From Ensifer adhaerens (GTDB taxonomy: Bacteria; Pseudomonadota; Alphaproteobacteria; Rhizobiales; Rhizobiaceae): a stretch of DNA of 64,000 nucleotides. Below are positions 18,778-31,051 of this stretch, piece by piece. The stretch lies in the NCBI RefSeq assembly GCF_020035535.1, contig NZ_CP083351.1, positions 1 to 64,000 on the forward strand, in the 5' to 3' direction. Numbering within the stretch: the first letter of the stretch is position 1; each line of letters opens with the position of its first letter. Both the position numbers and the translations under genes were made by a program. The notes under the pieces were generated by a model. It ran no database searches. It was not told where the DNA came from and was given only the letters and a program-made list of their open reading frames with translations.

Positions 18778-19019
18778 CAGTACCGCCGGCCTTCGTCGCG
18801 CCACTCGCGAATTTCATCCTGGGTGGTGGGTTGCCGGCCGGCGCGTTGCGCCCTGATCTCGGCGATCAGTGCATCGATGTCATTTTCGCGGCGGATGCGA
18901 GAAAGCCGGGCAATGGGCGTGTTGCCTCGCGAGATGATGACCTCTTCGCCCGCTTCGACCTTGGCCAGCAGCTCGGATAGATGCGTTTTGGCCTCTGCGA
19001 CCTTGACTGTAACGGTCAT
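18777..19019 (-). CDS. Phd/YefM-family antitoxin
   Basis: An 80-aa antitoxin of complete length. MTVTVKVAEAKTHLSELLAKVEAGEEVIISRGNTPIARL is the Phd/YefM signature; the tail (DALIAEIRAQRAGRQPTTQDEIREWRDEGRRY) is the toxin-binding part. It is intact although its partner toxin at 18319-18777 is truncated. Confidence 0.9.
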   Translation of the reverse strand: MTVTVKVAEAKTHLSELLAKVEAGEEVIISRGNTPIARLSRIRRENDIDALIAEIRAQRAGRQPTTQDEIREWRDEGRRY

Positions 19020-19174
19020 GATCCGTTCTCCCCTGATTGCGCGTCTCTCGTCGCGCGGATGACAACATTGCGCGGTTTTCCAGCTTCTGCTCGATGATAC
19101 GGTCGGCAGGACAATGTCAGTTTGCCTGGATCGCCGGACTGTATGTCTTTGCCCTGTAACAATAACTGCTCATC

Positions 19175-19209
19175 CTAATTCAGTGGAATCTCCCTAGTTC
19201 AGTGGAATT
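19175..19209. repeat. Paired 16-bp repeats, probable transposase-binding sites
   Basis: Two direct copies of CTA(A/G)TTCAGTGGAAT(C/T), 19175-19190 and 19194-19209, lie about 40 bp before tniA. Tandem binding repeats at one end are usual in Tn7/Tn5053-type elements. I could not find the inverted partner on the right side by eye, so the element's limits are unknown. Confidence 0.5.
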
Positions 19210-19248
19210 CTAGTCTGATTTGCGGTTTGAACGCGAGGGTGAAGCTCG

Positions 19249-20898
19249 ATGAGCCGGAAGCCGGACAAGTTCGCAGTTGAGGATGCAGTCTGGCTGAAAG
19301 CTGTGGCACGAGAGGCGGTCATCCTTCCCTTGGCATCGAAAGCTCGACTGTCACCTGCCGATGTCGGCCTGGCCTGCCGCCAGCTCGAAGTGGGCCGGGC
19401 ACGTCTTTATGAACTTCTCGGTCGCTATCGAACCACTCCAGCCACGAGCTCGCTACTCGATCTTACCTCGGGCCCCCAACGGGGAAGACGGCGCCTGGCG
19501 CAGGAGATGGAGGCGATCATTGAAACCGCTATGCGGGACACCTACCGGAGGCGAGAGAAACCGTCGATTACCGCGCTCCACGATCGCGTTCGGGAACTGT
19601 GTCGTGCCCGTAGTGTACATCCGCCTTCCTGGAAGGCCGTGAAAGCCCGCGTCGCTCTGGCCGATCCGAAGATGCTGGCCCGTGATAGGGAAGGGGCAAA
19701 GGCGGCGAGGGATCGTTTTGCACCGGCGGTGGCGGAGTATTGCGCCGATCACGCCCTCCACATCGTTCAGATCGACCACACGCTCGTCGATATCATCGTC
19801 GTTGATGCGGTGCACCGGCGACCGCTGCAAAGGCCGTGGCTGACGCTTGCGATCGACGTCGCGAGCCGCGTGGTCGCGGGCTTTTATCTCAGTCTCGAAA
19901 GTCCGTCGTCAGCGTCGGTGGCGCTCGCTGTCCAGCATATGGTGATGCCAAAGGGGGAGTGGCTCGAGGCATGTGACATCAAGGGGGACTGGCCGGTCTT
20001 CGGTCTGCCGGAGGTGATCCACGTCGACAACGCGCGGGAATTCCATGGGAAGGCCCTTGTTCGCGGTGCAGCCGAGCATGGCATCATGCTGGTGCACAGG
20101 CCGGTGGCGCGGCCGCATTACGGCGGTCACATCGAGCGGCTGATCGGCACGATGATGGGGGCGGTTCATCTGCTCCCGGGCACGACGTCGAGTGATGTCG
20201 CAACGCGCGGAACCTATGACTCGGAAAAACACGCCACAATGACCCTCGACGAGCTGGAGCGATGGCTTGCACTTGAGATCGTTGGCCGCTACCACGCTGA
20301 GGTCCACCGCAGCCTCAGTCTGCCGCCGGTTACCGCGTGGGGTGATGCCGTCGCGGCGCGACCGGAGCCGCTGCGGCTGCCTCAGGATGCCGAGCGGTTT
20401 CTCCAGGATTTTCTGCCTTTCGAGGAGCGCAGCATCCGCCGCGACGGTGTGCATCTGTTCGGGCTGCGCTATTGGGACGACGTGCTGAGCGCCTGGGCTG
20501 GCCGGCTTTCGCGTCGGCTGCGCATCCGCTACGACCCGCGGGATCTGTCCTGCGTGTTCGTCGAGGGACCTGACGGCATCAACTGGCCGATCCGGTTCGC
20601 CGATCTCAGCCGTCCGCGCATCACGCTCGGTGAGCATCGCATGGCGCGTGCGGCCCTGAAGGAGCGTGGCGTCCAGGCGACCGATGAGCAACTGATCTTT
20701 GAGACGATCGCCGCGCAGCGCGCATTAGTGGAGGCGGCGGCGCGCGATACCAAAGCTGCCCGCCGCCGGATCGAGCGTCGTGACCGGTCCCTGGCGGCGA
20801 CAGCCGGAACCGGCGCCGGTCCTTTCATTCGGGAGGCCGATGCTGACGAGGAGCTGCCGATCGACCTACCGCCGCTGACGGTAGAGGAATGGTCTTGA
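19249..20898 (+). CDS. tniA: TniA-like DDE transposase
   Basis: Transposase that cuts and joins the element ends. It is 549 aa with an N-terminal helix-turn-helix region, a retroviral-integrase core carrying D176 (VQIDHT), D260 (IHVDNA) and E296 (GGHIERLIG), the correct D-x35-E spacing, and a Mu-type C-terminal beta domain (RYDPRDLSCVFVEGPDG). It heads a three-gene operon in which it overlaps tniB by 10 nt. All catalytic residues are present. Confidence 0.92.
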   Translation: MSRKPDKFAVEDAVWLKAVAREAVILPLASKARLSPADVGLACRQLEVGRARLYELLGRYRTTPATSSLLDLTSGPQRGRRRLAQEMEAIIETAMRDTYRRREKPSITALHDRVRELCRARSVHPPSWKAVKARVALADPKMLARDREGAKAARDRFAPAVAEYCADHALHIVQIDHTLVDIIVVDAVHRRPLQRPWLTLAIDVASRVVAGFYLSLESPSSASVALAVQHMVMPKGEWLEACDIKGDWPVFGLPEVIHVDNAREFHGKALVRGAAEHGIMLVHRPVARPHYGGHIERLIGTMMGAVHLLPGTTSSDVATRGTYDSEKHATMTLDELERWLALEIVGRYHAEVHRSLSLPPVTAWGDAVAARPEPLRLPQDAERFLQDFLPFEERSIRRDGVHLFGLRYWDDVLSAWAGRLSRRLRIRYDPRDLSCVFVEGPDGINWPIRFADLSRPRITLGEHRMARAALKERGVQATDEQLIFETIAAQRALVEAAARDTKAARRRIERRDRSLAATAGTGAGPFIREADADEELPIDLPPLTVEEWS

Positions 20899-21812
20899 GC
20901 GAATACGGTCACCTGTTGCCGGCCTATCGGCGCCATGCGGCTTCGAGCGACGCCGAGCGCATTGCCTGGATACGGGCCGACCGGTGGCTCGAAACCCCGC
21001 AGGCGCGCGCGGCCATGGCGCGGCTGGAGGATCTTTTGTCCTACCCGCCGCGCGACCGCATGCCCTGCCTGCTGCTTTATGGCGACACCGGCATGGGCAA
21101 GACGAAGATCATCCGCAAATTCCTGCGTGATCATCCGGCCCGGTTCGACAGCGGGACGGGCGTGACGACCATGCCGGCGGTGGCGATGCAGATGCCGGCG
21201 GAGCCGCTGGAGCGGGACGTCTATGGCGAACTGCTCAACGCGCTCGGGGCACCCGGACCGGCGAGCGACAGCCCCTATCGCCAGAAGGAGATCTGCCGCG
21301 GCCTCCTGCGCAGGATGGGTGCGCGGCTGCTGATCATCGACGAGATCCACGCCATGCTGGCGGGCACCTTCCGCCAGCAGCGGATATTTCTCAACGTCAT
21401 CCGGTTTCTGGCCAACGATTTGAGAATCCCGCTGATCTGCGCCGGCACTGACCTGGCGCGGCAGGCGCTTATGACCGATCCGCAGTTGGCGGAGCGCTTC
21501 GAGGCCTTTCACCTGGCGCGCTGGTCCAACGACCGGCACTTCGCCCAACTGCTGTCGAGTCTGGGAAGCATCTTGCCCCTGCGCCATCCCTCGGAGCTGG
21601 TCGCGGCGGCGACCCGCCAGCGGGTGCTCGATATGACCGACGGCGTGACGGTGCGCATCTTCCGGCTAATCGAGACCGTGGCGGTGGAAGCGATCCGCAA
21701 TGGCAACGAGCGCATTACTGCCGATAGCTTCGCATCCGACGATCTGGTGCTGCCGTTGGTGGCCATGACACGGGAAGCGGAACGGCAGTTGCGGCGGCGG
21801 ATCGTCCGGTGA
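20889..21812 (+). CDS. tniB: TniB-like transposition ATPase
   Basis: AAA+ target-selector ATPase of the TnsC/TniB group, 307 aa. Walker A is YGDTGMGKTKI (about residues 63-73), Walker B is LLIIDEIHAMLAG, and GTDLARQALMTDPQLAERFEAFHL is the sensor/arginine-finger region. It overlaps tniA and tniQ, showing translational coupling. Confidence 0.92.
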   Translation: MVLSEYGHLLPAYRRHAASSDAERIAWIRADRWLETPQARAAMARLEDLLSYPPRDRMPCLLLYGDTGMGKTKIIRKFLRDHPARFDSGTGVTTMPAVAMQMPAEPLERDVYGELLNALGAPGPASDSPYRQKEICRGLLRRMGARLLIIDEIHAMLAGTFRQQRIFLNVIRFLANDLRIPLICAGTDLARQALMTDPQLAERFEAFHLARWSNDRHFAQLLSSLGSILPLRHPSELVAAATRQRVLDMTDGVTVRIFRLIETVAVEAIRNGNERITADSFASDDLVLPLVAMTREAERQLRRRIVR

Positions 21813-22942
21813 GAGTGTCGCGCTTCCTCCCCGTTGCACCGCGCCCTTTCGAGGACGAATTGCTGTCCTCCTGGCAGGAGCGTGTGGCGTGCCGTTATGG
21901 ATGCCCGGTGAGCGAAATTGAGCGCTGGCTCGGACACGACCGCGGTCATGGCCGGGAGTGGAGTTTCGCAAGGCGAGATTTTCAACCGGATGCTGCGACG
22001 ACGACGCTGTGGGCGCGTGCCTGCAGAATGCGGGCAGGCGAACTCGAGAGATTGGCGCTCGCCCGTTTCGCCAGACCGGCAAGCTGGTATGTCGGAAAGT
22101 CCTGGCGGCGCGGGATGTGCCTGGACTGCCTTGACGAAGATGCCGCCTGTGGCCGCGATCATTATGTGCGCCGTGCGTGGTCTCACGTCGAAACTGCGAT
22201 ATGCCCAAGGCATCGCCGGATGCTTCAGGATTTCTGCCGCCGCTGTTTCGCGCAGGGCCGATTCTGGTTCGCATGCGTGAAGGAAAGGGCGACGCTCGTT
22301 TGCGCGCAGTGCGCGACCACGGTATCGGGTCGGATGACGGGGATCGAGGAGCCGGCCGAATTGGACTTCCTGCTGGCGCTGACGGCCGCAGTGCGAGCCA
22401 CCATTGCGGGCAAAGAGAGGCGCGCGGCACTGGATGAGATAACGGCTGCGGTCCAGGTCCTGTGGGCGCCCTCGCAGGCGAATGGGAAGCCCTTCATAGC
22501 ATGGCTCGACTTGAAGCGTCCGTTTGGCCGTCTTCCCGTTTTCACCGTTCGCTGCGACCCTCTCGCCAGTTTGTCGCTTTCGTGGCGCATCGTCACGCTA
22601 ACGGCTGCGGCGCAACTGCTCGATCTGGTTCAAGCGAGACGGCGGTTCGGACCACCACCTGTTTTCCTCGAGCGTGAGTTTGCCGAGTTCAGGGGTGGTT
22701 CAATTCCGCAAACTGCGCTCCCGTCGAATTCCGCAAGAGGGGAGGGGACCGCTTCGAAGCTCAGGCTCCGATCGGACTTCGAGTACCGTCGCATGGCCGA
22801 ACAGATTGTGACGGGTGCGGAGTGGAAGGCGATTTCCAATACCAAAGGGCGCTCGCGCGACAGGCAGCTCAGGCGCCTTATGACCCAGGCTCTCGATCGC
22901 GAACGAGCCCGAAGCGACGGGCCCCGTCCAGCAGGGCCCTGA
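21809..22942 (+). CDS. tniQ: TniQ-family transposition protein
   Basis: TniQ/TnsD-type targeting factor, 377 aa, GTG start overlapping the tniB stop by 4 nt. Residues about 10-170 form the TniQ domain (PFEDELLSSWQERVACRYGCPVSE); zinc-finger cysteines occur in MCLDCLDEDAACGRDHY and CPRHRRMLQDFCRRC and again in CAQCATTV. There is no tniR resolvase and no cas gene next to it. What target it selects is unknown. Confidence 0.88.
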   Translation: MRVSRFLPVAPRPFEDELLSSWQERVACRYGCPVSEIERWLGHDRGHGREWSFARRDFQPDAATTTLWARACRMRAGELERLALARFARPASWYVGKSWRRGMCLDCLDEDAACGRDHYVRRAWSHVETAICPRHRRMLQDFCRRCFAQGRFWFACVKERATLVCAQCATTVSGRMTGIEEPAELDFLLALTAAVRATIAGKERRAALDEITAAVQVLWAPSQANGKPFIAWLDLKRPFGRLPVFTVRCDPLASLSLSWRIVTLTAAAQLLDLVQARRRFGPPPVFLEREFAEFRGGSIPQTALPSNSARGEGTASKLRLRSDFEYRRMAEQIVTGAEWKAISNTKGRSRDRQLRRLMTQALDRERARSDGPRPAGP

Positions 22943-24065
22943 TGGCAGTCGGCTGCCGCTTCCGGCCCCCACGCGGCTGCACCTGGTCGAATTGCGGGGG
23001 CTCGGTTTGTAACGGCAAGCAACGCATTAGAAAACGGACGGTTGCAAGCGTGTTTTATGCTATGAATAGAGGCCTTCCAGACTCGAAATGGCAGTGCGGA
23101 TGACCCATGGACCGAAAGCGGCCAAGAAACCGCGCCAGCGGGCTTCTGTGGCGGAAAAGGCCGGAAATCGGCCCGCCTGACGGGGATCGGGTCGCGCCCT
23201 GTCGTTTCAGGTGGGCCAGGAGATGGAAAAGTCGATTGGCGGATGGCGCTCCGCCGGCCGCTCGGATCCAGCGAGTCCATTCGATCAAGGCGGATGAGTC
23301 CGCTGAACAAGGTTGTAAAGCGGCTGAAAAGCCCGGATTTCCAGGCAAATCCACCGATCCAGGGCGACCGACATAGGTGATTTTCGACTCGAAAACCATC
23401 ACTATCGATACTTGGACCCTATCGATAGTGATTGGTGCTGAAAGGCATCGTCTGAATGACGGAAAGAATGCTCGAATTACGTTCTGTTTGTGAAATTTAA
23501 GGCGTTAATACAGATGGTTAATGATTGCCTAAGAGGCCAAGATGCTATCTCGATGTGATAACCGGGGCAGATTTTCTGGCGATTGTGGCTCTAGCTTTGC
23601 GATTTCATTCGAACCGCTGAGCGGTAAATACAACGCCGAATTTTTGAGCTGACGTCTTCAGGCCGAGCGGGGGGAGGGAGCTTTCAGAGCCCGGGTGCCT
23701 TGGGGAAATTGCGCCGGCCGACGCTGTAGTTCGGTCGCGTTTGGCACGCCCGAGCTCGCCCATCGATTAACGCGGCTGCCTAAGTTGCCAGTGATGTTCG
23801 ATGTTTCAATGGCCCGGCAAAAGTACTCGCTGAAATCGTTAGCGAAAAATCCTGCGACGTCTATCGTCTAAGCCCAACGGCTAAATGACGATTTTCGGTT
23901 TGAAACCGCGAAGCGAAACCCACAGGTTTTCGCTTCTCGATTTTACTTGAAGCGCTCTCAAAAAAGTCCTCAGGAAGGCTTGCACAGTCGGGTGGGGGAC
24001 TGGTTGGAGAAACGAAGTTCTGCGATTAGTCGATTTCTGTCAGTTGAAGAGATCGGACGCGAGCT
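22943..24065. other. 1.1 kb without a recognisable gene, probable transposon right flank
   Basis: Only short frames with no family resemblance. The AT content rises after 23380. The notable feature is the long hairpin at 23398-23432. The tni element's right end may be here, but I could not identify a terminal inverted repeat. Confidence 0.4.
23398..23432. repeat. Perfect 13-bp inverted repeat
   Basis: ATCACTATCGATA (23398-23410), 9-nt loop, TATCGATAGTGAT (23420-23432). There is no T-run, so it is not an ordinary terminator. It could be an operator or a recombination site. Confidence 0.6.
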
Positions 24066-26209
24066 GTGACAATCAACATAACCGGGCCGAAGAAGTACGA
24101 TTTCCAGGACCTCGTTTGTGTCGCAATCGGTCTGAGGTTCGCGCGGCAGGAGGGCGCGGAGCTCTTTATTGAACCTGATGGAGGGGAGGACTGCGAGGTC
24201 AGGCTGAACGGCCGCACAACAGAAGTCCAGGTGAAGGGTGCGGGCGGCAGTTTCGGCATCAAGGAGTTGGCGGATTATCTGGGCCATCCTGGGAAGAATG
24301 TTGCAGACAACACGCTGCTCGAACGGCTCGTATCGGATAGTTCTCGCTACGTCGTCCTGGTTCTTTCCAGCCGGAGTGACGACGCAACATCTTCCCTCGT
24401 AAACACAATAGAATGGGAGCCGGAAGAGCGTAGCCACAGCTTCGGTGTGGCGAATGCCAAGGCATTGCTGCAGACTTTCGGCAGTCCCTCACCGGACAAA
24501 AATCCCACTGATCTCACCAAGAAACGGAGCGAGCATCGGAAGACCGTAGCTACCTCTCTCACTCCTGGTGCGCTGAACTCGGCTCTCAAGCGCCTCATAG
24601 TGATCGAGCGGCTAGAAGAACAGGGATTGACCGCATTCTGCGAAAGCTGGCTGGTGCGCGATCATGATGTGCCAAGAGATAGGCTCGGACAAGCAATCGG
24701 CGACCTCCGCGCGGCGGTGAAGGACGCGAAGGGAAAGGACACCAATGCCTTGCCGGCCCTGAAGGGGGTTCTCGAAAAGTTTTCTGCAGGATCGCTGCTA
24801 CCGGAGGGCTACATTGAACGCGGCGACGAAACGGCATGGATGGCTACGCTTTCCGCGGACCGGGCGCTCCTGCTGACGGGGCGACCAAGGAGCGGAAAAT
24901 CGGATGCGGCAAAGTATGTTGCTTCACGATTTCAGAAGTTCGGCTACACGGTTCGTCTCCTTTCTGACGTGAAGGAGGCTGAACGTTTCCTGAGTGAGCC
25001 TAGTAGCTCGCAGCGTCTCGTGGTTTTGGACGATCCCCTAGGGGGAACCCATGCGGAGCCGGATCATCTACAAATCTATCAACGCCTGGAAGATCTGCTC
25101 GGCCGACTTAGAAACGACCGAAGGCTCGTTGTAGCCCAGTCGCAGGAGCAACTGTTGCTGGCCACCGGGGCTTCCAACGTATCGAAGCTGGAGACTGACA
25201 GGCATCGCTGGCACGACTTGGGACAACCCAATGCGGCGTTCGTCGCCAGCGTGTGGTCGCAAGAAGTGTCATCATCGAGCGTGCCCGCGGATCTGGCGCA
25301 GTTTGTTGGCGAGGCGCTGTCGACCGGACGGCTCGTCCTGGATGCTGGCGCGGTGCGCCACCTGGCGAGCCATAGCCGCAAGATCGAACATCCGTACTCA
25401 ATAGGCCAACTGGAGCGAATTGCGCATGAGCGCGCCAACGCGTTGGCGCAGGTTTGGAAAAAGGAAGGCCTTCAGCCGCTTTCGCGCAGCCTAGCAATCG
25501 GCACGACAGCCGTGGAGCCGATCGCGGAGATCGATCTAGCTTTTCTGTTGGGCAAGGGTGGAAGTGGACTACCCGGGATGCCGGAAGGAGTATTTTCAGC
25601 CACGCAAATCGGCGGGGATATCCCAGAACCAGAGCCAGATGCAGATTACGACGAGCCACCTACTCTAGCGGAGGTCGAGAGCGAACGTCTGGAGGCTCTT
25701 GAGGTTCAGCGTGTGATCAGTCTTTCGCTGTCGGGCAAGCTCAACTTCGCTCATGCATACTATCGTGCCGCTGGAGAAGCCCTGGCCGACGCGTCGACCG
25801 CCAAGCAGGCGGAGGCAGCGGTGTCGACCCTGGAACGGGGCCTTTTCTGTAAGACCGCCGTGACATCGAGGGCAGCCGCTCGTAACCTCAACTGGTTGCA
25901 CGATCGATTGGCTCGCTCGGGGAGAGATCTGGCAGTTCCGGAACTCGCGGAACGCGGGTTGAAGAGCTATTTCCCGGCGACGCGCGACTTGTGCTACGCC
26001 TTTCTGTTACGACATCTGCTGAAGTTGCCCGTAGAGTATCAAGCCCGGCTGCCACAGTGGGTGGATGCAATAAAGCGGTGCAGGCTGGAAACGATGGAGT
26101 GGCGAGACGGCGAGGCGCGCCTTCCGCTGGGCAGGACGCGAAGCGTCGCGATAAGCAGCACTTTTCAATTCTCCGTTGATCGAGATGACGTGCTGTCCGA
26201 GCTTAGCCT
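24066..26209 (+). pseudogene. 5' part of an Avs-like nuclease-STAND NTPase gene, split by IS21
   Basis: From a GTG at 24066 the protein opens with a Cap4/DUF4297-like dsDNA-nuclease domain: FQDLVCVAIGL, D42 in GGEDCEVRL and E53-x-Q55-x-K57 (TEVQVKG). A P-loop NTPase follows: Walker A GRPRSGKSDAA near residue 272 and Walker B QRLVVLDDPLGG near 318. Nuclease plus STAND NTPase plus a long repeat-rich C-terminus is the layout of antiviral Avs proteins. The frame is cut at LSELSL by an insertion; without the insert it would continue in phase into 28854-30519 for 1269 aa in all. As it stands, a 715-aa protein lacking the sensor part could still be made. Confidence 0.8.
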
Positions 26210-26258
26210 ATAGCGCGGCGATCAGGATGAGACGGTGGCGACAATCTGGATGAGACTC

Positions 26259-28714
<2,456 letters not shown>

Positions 28715-28846
28715 TCATGAGACGCCGAAAAATTGCGCCGCGGCGGGGGTGTAACTCCGGTCGGGCTACGCCCTCCCTTCGTCACACCCCCGCCGCCGAG
28801 TCTCATCCTGATTGACGCTGAATCTCACCTTGATTGTCGCCGCGCA

Positions 28847-30519
28847 TTAGCCTGCTCGAGAGCCCAGAAGAATCGTTTCTCAGCGCCGAAGGGGCCTGCC
28901 GCGCAATCGTCTTTTTCAAGACAAAACCGTCGGCTTTAGGGCTTCTGGCAATGTCTCGCCTTCTCAACTATGGGGAGGGTTTCATCCGAGCGGCTGCGGC
29001 TAAAATCTGGCTGGCGATAAACCGGGCGCACGATGGTGAGATTTTGCGTCGCCTAAGTGCCGACGATCATCCTGCAGTGGCTTCCGCCATGCTAGACGGC
29101 ATCGTTCGGGGATGGGCTTCATACGCAGGGCCACGACGCGTTGAGCTGTCGGCCTTGATTTTGGCCCGAGCGGCAGCTCCGGCAGATGCGGCGGCAATGA
29201 TGGACAATCTTGTCCGGTTCGACCGTGTCGAGTACTCCGGGAAGCAACCTCCCTGGGAGCTGTTTGGCAGCGTGATGCCTGTGGCGCTGAACGCCTTGCC
29301 GACCTCAGCCGATTTCATGGAAACGCGGCTGTACAACGTCGTGTCGGAAGCACGTGGGGAAATCGCGCCGGAGGTCCTCGCATTGATCTGCGACAGTTGG
29401 CTTTACTGGCTTGAACGGGCGATAGGTGAGGGCGTCACCCCAGGGGACTACCTTCTCGGCATCGTGGATCTGATCCTGGACACCACGCGTGATCAACCAG
29501 ATTTGCGGGAAGGGCAACTCGCTCGAGCTTTCGCTCTGCCTGGAACCTACGCCCCTTATACATTCGTGGGCGATATGGTGGGCTACTGGAGCAGATTGGG
29601 CGACGGCGAGCGTCAACTGGTTATCGATGCCCTGAATTCGGCTCGCTCAGACGTCTTGTGGCTTCGAGCAGCAGTACTCACGTCGCCTGCCGTTCCGGAA
29701 GAACTCCAGGGTATGCTGTTGCCCGCAGGATTGACTCTCAACGCTCCACCAGAGGATTTGATCGGCAGCCTGCCTCCAGAACTTCTGGAAGCGTGCGTCC
29801 ATTCCTACACCGGGCACTTCGGAAGGCTCGGGGATCGAGCCCATCGCGGCCGTGCTGTTTGGCAGCCGGTCGTTGATCTCGTTGTGCGGCACCCGGAGCA
29901 TCCCTTGTTCCCCGCAGCTTGGCAGCTTGTCTCCGGTAGAGCGCAAGGGAACATCGTAGGCGAAGTGATCCAATCATGCGGGCTGCCGCATGCCGAACTG
30001 TTTCTCGATCTCCTTATTAAGCACAAGGTTTCTCGCGTCGGCGACTTCATGCCGGAGGCGTGGTCCGCGCTGTTCGGCCTTGCGCCGATTCTCGCGGTCA
30101 GGCGCAATTGGCTGGCGAAAGCTCTCTCATACCTGCCTGCTATCGCCGACGACATCGAGGACCTCGAGTACTGGCTGTCTGATAAGCGCGATAGAAATCT
30201 CGCGTTTAACGTCCTCGGGGACGAAATCGATGCAGTCATGAAGGCGAAGGCGCTCTCGGAGGGTAACGAGGTACTGCCAGCCATGCTGGCGCTGGTCCAG
30301 CATTTCTCAGAGGAGCATGTCCTACTACGTGGTACGCATGATCGAATTCTGGGCTATCTGAAAAAGGCGGACGCCTCTGAGTTCCAGGATCTTTTCGAAA
30401 AGCTACGGGAGGTCGTATCCACGTCGCGCCTCCGGAGCGTAGAGATTTCCAACGCTATTAAGGAAAAGCTTGCCGACAAGGTCAGGTGGTCGGAGCCGCC
30501 TGGGTGGATAGCACCGTAA
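28847..30519 (+). pseudogene. 3' part of the split Avs-like gene, helical-repeat sensor region
   Basis: Continuation of the gene interrupted at 26209. Joining codon CTT-AGC-CT to G-CTC-GAG across one copy of the target duplication gives LSLLESPEE with no frame break. The 556 residues are rich in HEAT/TPR-like helices (LRRLSADDHPAVASAMLDGIVRGWAS and similar), the expected position of the phage-protein sensor in STAND defence proteins. There is no good start codon or ribosome site here; a TTG inside the IS end is the only in-frame start near the junction. Confidence 0.78.
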
Positions 30520-30535
30520 AGGTATCGGCCAAGAC

Positions 30536-31000
30536 ATGGCCCATCGCGCAGTGAATTCGGCCACATTCGGATCGGCGCTCGCGCGTCTCGACGAGTCTCA
30601 TCGCCCTCTGGCCAACTCCATGCTGCGCTAGGCCGGCGTCACCACCGCGGCGCATGTTGTCGCCTTCAATCGCGGCCTGTGATCCATTCCCGTCGATCGG
30701 CATCGCGATCGTGAGACCCGGCTTCTGGCCATTGTCCACGGCCGAATTGCAGCCGCCGAGATCGGTCTGAAGGAGCATGATCGGGTGGCGCTGGGGCGGC
30801 AGATGATGGAGCTCCCTGGCCGGCGCGTCTCGTCAATGCTACCGGAGCTGATCGAGCTGGTCATGGTAAAACCGCTAGTTTCGACCGGTATGATGGAGGC
30901 GCTGGTGGTCACGCCACAGGCGGCGCGGCGCATCGTCAGTGAGCTTGGTCTTCGCGAGATGACGGGGAGGGGGAGGTTTCGCGCATGGGGCATCATATGA
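30536..31000 (+). pseudogene. Degenerate DUF1612/helix-turn-helix protein fragment
   Basis: One reading phase from an ATG at 30536 gives recognisable protein throughout but has two in-frame stops (TAG near 30630, TGA near 30680). It carries AGVTTAAHVVAFNRGL, RIAAAEIGLKEHDRVALGRQMM and the C-terminal VTPQAARRIVSELGLREMTGRGRFRAWGI, which I know from rhizobial DUF1612 proteins. The N-terminal half is absent. Confidence 0.65.
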
Positions 31001-31051
31001 TCAGAATGTCAAAATTGTCGGTGGCAATAGTAGTGAACTGAGCGAGGTAAA

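Noticed and set aside
20529..21587. Minus-strand frame of 352 codons opposite tniA/tniB
   Set aside because: Antisense shadow of two well-supported transposition genes; Arg/Gln-rich composition.
19249..24065. CRISPR-associated transposon
   Set aside because: tniA/B/Q are present, but I saw no Cas12k, Cascade genes or repeat-spacer array anywhere in the window.
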